A DNA stretch of 64,000 bases from JBBEAM01 sp942491105 (GTDB taxonomy: Bacteria; Pseudomonadota; Alphaproteobacteria; Kiloniellales; DSM-21159): assembly GCA_942491105.1 (NCBI GenBank), contig CALNZX010000005.1:186001-250000 (forward strand). The letters run 5' to 3'. Under the pieces are notes generated by a model that worked only from the letters and a program-made list of their open reading frames with translations, had not been told where the DNA came from and made no database searches. Below, in pieces: positions 60,349-64,000 of this stretch (the stretch's first letter is position 1; each line of letters opens with the position of its first letter). A program made the position numbers and the translations under genes.

Positions 60349-61179
60349 TTACTGGATCACGATCTCCACACGACGGTTGGCGGGCTCGCGCACGCCATCG
60401 GCGGTGGGAACCGCGTTCTCCGCTTCGCCACGACCGGCGACCGAGATGTTCTGCGGCAGGATACCCTTAGCCGCGAGAGCGTCGGCAACCGCATTGGCGC
60501 GGCGCAGAGACAGACGGACGTTGTAATCCTCGGGGCCAGAGCGGTCAGCATGACCGGTGACCGAGAATTCGATGATGCCTTCACGCTGCGCAGCAGCGAC
60601 AGCATCGGCGACCGTCTGATTGGCATCGCCATCGAGCACCGAGCTGTCGAAGGCGAAGTAAACGACGAACGGCTCGGGAGCCATCATCGGCTTCATCGAC
60701 ATCTTGTCGCGCAGGTCGGCAATCGCCGCCAGGAACTCATCGCGGCAGGCCGCAATGTGATCGGGCTGGTGATTTTCTTCCTGCTGCTCGATCCAGCAGT
60801 CATAGCGGCCCTGAGCGTGGGCAGCTTCCTGCGGGTACTTGGTGCGGGCGCTGGCGTCGAGAAGCTCGACCAGCTCGGCACGCGCCGAGGCCAGCTCATC
60901 AACGTGATCCGCCGGGAGGTTCCAGTCGCTGACTTCCTCAGGAAGCACGACCTCGCCGCCCGCGGCGCGGAGACCCTTGCGGGCAAAGTAGCCAGCGTCG
61001 GGCCAATCATACATCTCGTCAGCCTCGAACAGAGTGATCTGACGATATTCTTCGGTGAGAGCCTGCGTGAACGGCGAACCGGTTCCCTCCGCGGTGCGCA
61101 TCGCATCGATATCCGACCCGACGCAGCCTGAAAGGATTCCGAGTGCCGCAATCGCGCCAACCCATTTAACTCGGACCAT
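60349..61179 (-). CDS. OmpA family lipoprotein
   Basis: This 276-residue predicted lipoprotein has its lipobox LGILSGC with Cys19. The start is the ATG at 61179 (AGGAGG a few bases upstream); a TTG just before is less likely. A mostly helical middle (about 60-170) includes YDCWIEQQEENHQPDHIAAC with two Cys. The C-terminal OmpA/Pal domain (about 175-276) has VVYFAFDSSVLDGDANQ, GHADRSGPEDYNVRLSLRRA and a final NRRVEIVIQ. It should anchor the outer membrane to peptidoglycan. A leader of over 100 bases precedes it. Confidence 0.9.
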   Translation of the reverse strand: MVRVKWVGAIAALGILSGCVGSDIDAMRTAEGTGSPFTQALTEEYRQITLFEADEMYDWPDAGYFARKGLRAAGGEVVLPEEVSDWNLPADHVDELASARAELVELLDASARTKYPQEAAHAQGRYDCWIEQQEENHQPDHIAACRDEFLAAIADLRDKMSMKPMMAPEPFVVYFAFDSSVLDGDANQTVADAVAAAQREGIIEFSVTGHADRSGPEDYNVRLSLRRANAVADALAAKGILPQNISVAGRGEAENAVPTADGVREPANRRVEIVIQ

Positions 61180-61488
61180 CAATTGTCTGCCTCCTTCTCG
61201 TAGAGGGGTTACGATCCAAAAACAACTTTACGGAACGCAAAAAGTTCCCCAAGGGGTGTCCCCTAGAACACGAAGCATACCGTATGAGAAATCTCCTAAG
61301 GGATCAACATCATAGCGCGGAGGCAATTTTACGACCGCGTGTGAGGGATTTGAGGGATTAGCATTTTATTTCAATGATATGCTTGGTTATCACGCCCCGC
61401 GGAGCGTGGTCTCGCCAGTGGAATCCATTTTCTGATTGTTGCAAAAATAACACATGTTGCCGAAATGGGACGGCGCGGGACCGCTTCG
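61180..61488. promoter_or_regulatory. AT-rich upstream region of the OmpA-like gene
   Basis: These 309 bases are the most AT-rich stretch in the window and contain no supported gene. On the minus strand TTGATC (61302-61307) and TACGGT (61279-61284) with a 17-base spacer form a candidate promoter. The hairpin AGGGG-TGT-CCCCT (61252-61264), with flanking GTTC/GAAC, could lie in the 5' leader. The side toward ynjD shows no terminator. Confidence 0.4.
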
Positions 61489-62136
61489 CTAGAGCAACTC
61501 GATGCTGCGGCCGCCGGCCGATTCCGCGTCCTGGGGATCGTGGGTGACCAGCAGCGTAGGCTGACGCTGGGCCTTGGCGTGATCGAACACGAAACGCCGG
61601 ATTCGTTCCCGCAGAGCCACGTCGAGCTTGGCGAAGGGTTCGTCGAGCAGCAGCGCCCGCGGCTCCGACAACAGGGTGCGCATCAAGGCGACCCGGGCGC
61701 GCTGCCCGCCGGACAGCGTCGCGGGATCGCGGCTGGCGAAACCGGCCAGATCGGCTTCTTCCAGCGCCGCTTCGACGCGCCGGCGACGCGCCGCGCGGCC
61801 GCGCAGGCTGGCAGGCAGGCCGAAGGCGAGATTCTCGCCGACGCTCAGGTGCGGAAACAGCAGGTCGTCCTGAAACAGGATGCCGATGCGCCGCCGCTCC
61901 GGCGGCAGGCCATCGAGCGGCTCGCCGCCCACCCGAACCTCTCCCTCGCCGCGCAGGGCGTACGGCAGCGTGCCGCAGATATGATTGAGAAGGCTGGATT
62001 TTCCCGAGCCGCTGGGGCCCATGATGGTGACGATCTCGCCGGGCGCGACCTCCAGGGACAGCGGCCCGAAGATCCGCTGTTCGCCGTGGCGGATGGTGAC
62101 GCTCCGCAATTCCAGTCCGGCAGCGGGTTTGGCCAT
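61489..62136 (-). CDS. ynjD: ABC transporter ATP-binding protein YnjD
   Basis: This 215-residue ATPase is the energising subunit of a YnjBCD-type importer. Walker A is GPSGSGKSS, the signature LSGGQRARV and Walker B ends LLDEPFAKLD, with an H-loop VTHDPQD. The start overlaps the ynjC stop by one base (TGATG), so expression is coupled. The substrate of YnjBCD is not established; thiamine-like or iron transport are possibilities by distant resemblance. Confidence 0.9.
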   Translation of the reverse strand: MAKPAAGLELRSVTIRHGEQRIFGPLSLEVAPGEIVTIMGPSGSGKSSLLNHICGTLPYALRGEGEVRVGGEPLDGLPPERRRIGILFQDDLLFPHLSVGENLAFGLPASLRGRAARRRRVEAALEEADLAGFASRDPATLSGGQRARVALMRTLLSEPRALLLDEPFAKLDVALRERIRRFVFDHAKAQRQPTLLVTHDPQDAESAGGRSIELL

Positions 62137-63854
62137 CAGCGCGCCTCCCCGAGCTGCCGGCGCGGCCGGGCGCGCCAGGCCGGAATGGCGATCGCCAGGG
62201 CAAAGAACAGCAGCGGCAGGCCGGCTTGCAGGAAGGCGTAGACCCCGACGACCCGGCGGTCGCTGCCCCCAGCCAGGCTGACCGCCTCCGTGGTCAAGGT
62301 GGTGAAGCGCCCGGCGCCGGCGAAGACCGTGGGCAGGAATTGAGCCACGGAGACCGCGAAGGCGACGGCGCCGGCGAACAGCACGGGGCGCAGCAGCAGC
62401 GGCAGCTTGACCCGCCAGAATACCCGCCCGGGCGCGGCGCCGAGGCAGAGCGCCGCGCGGCCGTAACGCGGGTCGAGCGCGCGATAGGGCTCGGCCAGCG
62501 CGAGAAAGGCGTAGGGCAGAACGAACAGCAGATGACTCCAGATTACCGCCGCCCAGCTGCCGTCGATGCCGCTCCAGGCGCTCAAGGTCTGCACGCCGAA
62601 GAGAAAGCCGATCTGCGGCACCAGCAAGGGCAGATAGAGCAGCCAGAGGGCGCGCGAGGAGGGCGCCTTGCCATTGCGGGTCTCGTTTTCCAGGCAGGCC
62701 AGGGTCAGCGCCAGGGCGATCAGGGCGGCGGCCAGGCCGATCGCCAGGGTGGTCGCGGAGATCCGTCCGAGGGCTCCGGCCTGCCGCGCCCAGTTATCCA
62801 GCGACCAGGAGCTCGGCAGAGCAGCGGGGAAGCGCCAGCGGAACGCGAAGGACCAGAGGGTCAGGGCAAGGATGCCGCCATAGCCAAGCGCCAGGGTCAG
62901 GGCCAGGGCCGCCGCGGCGAGGCGCCGCGAGACGCCGCCGCTGCGGCCGCGCCAGCCCGCGCTCAGCCAGGGCCGGCTCAGGCAGCGCAGCAGGACTTCG
63001 CCGCCGCGCCAGATCAGGATCGCCGCGACCACCAGGGCAAGCTGCAGCGTCGCCCCGGCCGAGGCCACGCTGCGCAAGGCGAGGTCGGGGTCGTAGAACC
63101 AGCGGAACACCTGCACGGCCAGCGGCGGCGGAGTCGCGGGCGCGAGCACGATGGCCATGTCGACCACCGAGAGCGAGAAGGCGAGCACGGCATAGAGTGG
63201 CAGGCGAATCAGCGGATACACCGCCGGAAGCACGGTCTTCAGCCAGGCCGCGACCGGGCCGTAGCCCAGGCCGCGCGCCGTCGTCAGCCGCTGCTGCTGG
63301 CGCACCTGGCCGAGCGCGCCGAGGGTCATCAGCAGCAGGAAGGGCATTTCCTTGATCGCCAGCCCCAGCGCCAGGGCCAGGCCGTTGGGGTCCTGGACCG
63401 TCGCCACGTCGGGCGGCAGATCGAATCCGGTCGCCCAGGGCGAGACCAGGCGCAGCAGCCAGCCGCTCGGGGCGATCAGGAAGGCCAGGCCGATGGCGAC
63501 GGCGACATGGGGCATCGCCAGCATCGGCGCCAGCAGACGCCGCGCCAGGGCGAACAGCCGGGTGTCGTGGCAGGTGGCGACGAAGCCGATGGTCAAGGCG
63601 AAGGCAAGCAGGGTGCCGCCGAGGCCGCTGATCAGGGTCAGGCGCAGCGACTCGGGCAGACCGGGGTAGGCCAACAGCTGTCGCCAGGGCTCGAGCGAGA
63701 GTTCCTCGGCCCCGAGCACCGGCAGGTAGCCGAAGCTCGGCAGCCAGGTGCCGATCAGGCCGGCGCCGATCGGCAGCAGGAACAGCAGCAGGGTCAGCGC
63801 CGGCGCGTAGACCAGCCAGCCGCGCCGGGGGCGCCCGGCCGCGCACTCAGCCAT
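62136..63854 (-). CDS. ynjC: ABC transporter permease YnjC (fused two-domain)
   Basis: This 572-residue permease contains two homologous six-TM halves, as in ThiP/YnjC, with ATPase-contact loops near ARGLGYGPVAAWLKTVLPAV and RAALCLGAAPGRVFWRVKLP. The start is taken at the ATG at 63854 (MAECAAGRPRR), 14 bases after the ynjB stop. An ATG at 63893 would overlap ynjB by 25 bases and is less likely. Confidence 0.92.
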   Translation of the reverse strand: MAECAAGRPRRGWLVYAPALTLLLFLLPIGAGLIGTWLPSFGYLPVLGAEELSLEPWRQLLAYPGLPESLRLTLISGLGGTLLAFALTIGFVATCHDTRLFALARRLLAPMLAMPHVAVAIGLAFLIAPSGWLLRLVSPWATGFDLPPDVATVQDPNGLALALGLAIKEMPFLLLMTLGALGQVRQQQRLTTARGLGYGPVAAWLKTVLPAVYPLIRLPLYAVLAFSLSVVDMAIVLAPATPPPLAVQVFRWFYDPDLALRSVASAGATLQLALVVAAILIWRGGEVLLRCLSRPWLSAGWRGRSGGVSRRLAAAALALTLALGYGGILALTLWSFAFRWRFPAALPSSWSLDNWARQAGALGRISATTLAIGLAAALIALALTLACLENETRNGKAPSSRALWLLYLPLLVPQIGFLFGVQTLSAWSGIDGSWAAVIWSHLLFVLPYAFLALAEPYRALDPRYGRAALCLGAAPGRVFWRVKLPLLLRPVLFAGAVAFAVSVAQFLPTVFAGAGRFTTLTTEAVSLAGGSDRRVVGVYAFLQAGLPLLFFALAIAIPAWRARPRRQLGEAR

Positions 63855-63868
63855 GGCGGCGGAACCGG

Positions 63869-64000
63869 TTACTGGGCGTAGCGCGCCTGCCATTCCGCCT
63901 CGATGCTGGCCATCCAGCTAGGGTGCGGCTCCAGCAGCGTCGGCCCCAGGTCCTCGGGCGAGAGGGTCGCCGGTCCGGCCGGGAGGTTCTCGAACAAGGC
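63869..64000 (-). CDS. ynjB: YnjB-type ABC substrate-binding protein, C-terminal end
   Basis: Only the last 43 residues plus the stop are inside the window. They read from ALFENLPAGPATLSPEDLGP to the conserved end HPSWMASIEAEW, then QARYAQ and TAA at 63871-63869. This HPSW-x5-EW ending is characteristic of YnjB-like periplasmic binding proteins. It is upstream of ynjC and ynjD and completes the importer operon. Confidence 0.85.
   Translation of the reverse strand, partial: ALFENLPAGPATLSPEDLGPTLLEPHPSWMASIEAEWQARYAQ

Noticed and set aside
1..64000. CRISPR array, prophage, insertion sequence or rRNA operon
   Set aside because: No regularly spaced repeats, transposase, phage structural genes or rRNA-like sequence were seen.

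Overview
The window is GC-rich chromosomal DNA from an alphaproteobacterium, most like the Rhodospirillales sensu lato. Three things point there: membrane-anchored cytochrome c next to kdsB and pheA, the order SRP RNA-dnaX-ybaB-recR, and a FnrN/FnrL-type regulator with a Cys-x2-Cys-x7-Cys cluster. The genus cannot be fixed from sequence alone. Genes are tightly packed, often with 4-base start/stop overlaps. There is no prophage, insertion sequence, CRISPR array or rRNA. One tRNA, one SRP RNA and one probable manganese riboswitch were found.

Layout. 1-5003: yejABEF peptide/microcin C-type ABC importer (yejF cut by the left edge), preceded by hisN and a diheme cytochrome c (5085-6949). 7153-13480: kdsB, pheA, nudC, a DUF6134-like protein, SRP RNA, dnaX, ybaB, recR. 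13589-18532: DUF4139 protein, rmuC, def-fmt-truA. 18529-25616: a leftward block of a membrane protein, dapE, dapD, argB, engB, yidC, yidD, rnpA and rpmH, with a near-consensus promoter before rpmH. 25858-30384: a rightward set of TVP38-family membrane protein, MerA/Lpd-like flavoprotein, histidine kinase and an internally triplicated membrane protein. 30401-36761: two gamma-glutamyltransferase homologues, a GNAT-like protein, an Fnr regulator with an FNR-like site, panC and gpt. 36848-42000: lipoprotein, tRNA-Arg, LytS/PAS histidine kinase, half-size UPF0016 gene with riboswitch, and a dienelactone-hydrolase-like protein. 41798-48660: RND efflux pair, 1-Cys peroxiredoxin, and a large cyclase. 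48657-55523: TPR protein, methyltransferase, recX, two ABC-2 permeases, argD-argF-hslO. 55679-64000: lipoprotein, argE, trkH, folE, apaG, OmpA-family lipoprotein, ynjDC and the end of ynjB.

Most genes are housekeeping: arginine and lysine biosynthesis, translation initiation and tRNA modification, membrane protein insertion, recombination repair and cofactor synthesis. The most unusual item is the protein at 46993-48660. It joins a His-containing multi-helix membrane anchor, a [2Fe-2S] ferredoxin domain and a class III nucleotide cyclase, which suggests respiratory or redox input into cyclic nucleotide signalling. Other oddities are a riboswitch-controlled one-repeat UPF0016 gene, a solute-binding protein with a C-terminal membrane anchor, a three-fold repeated membrane protein in a redox-looking operon, a DnaX missing two zinc-ligand cysteines, paired ABC-2 permeases with no ATPase, and four convergent gene pairs whose stop codons share one CTAG.
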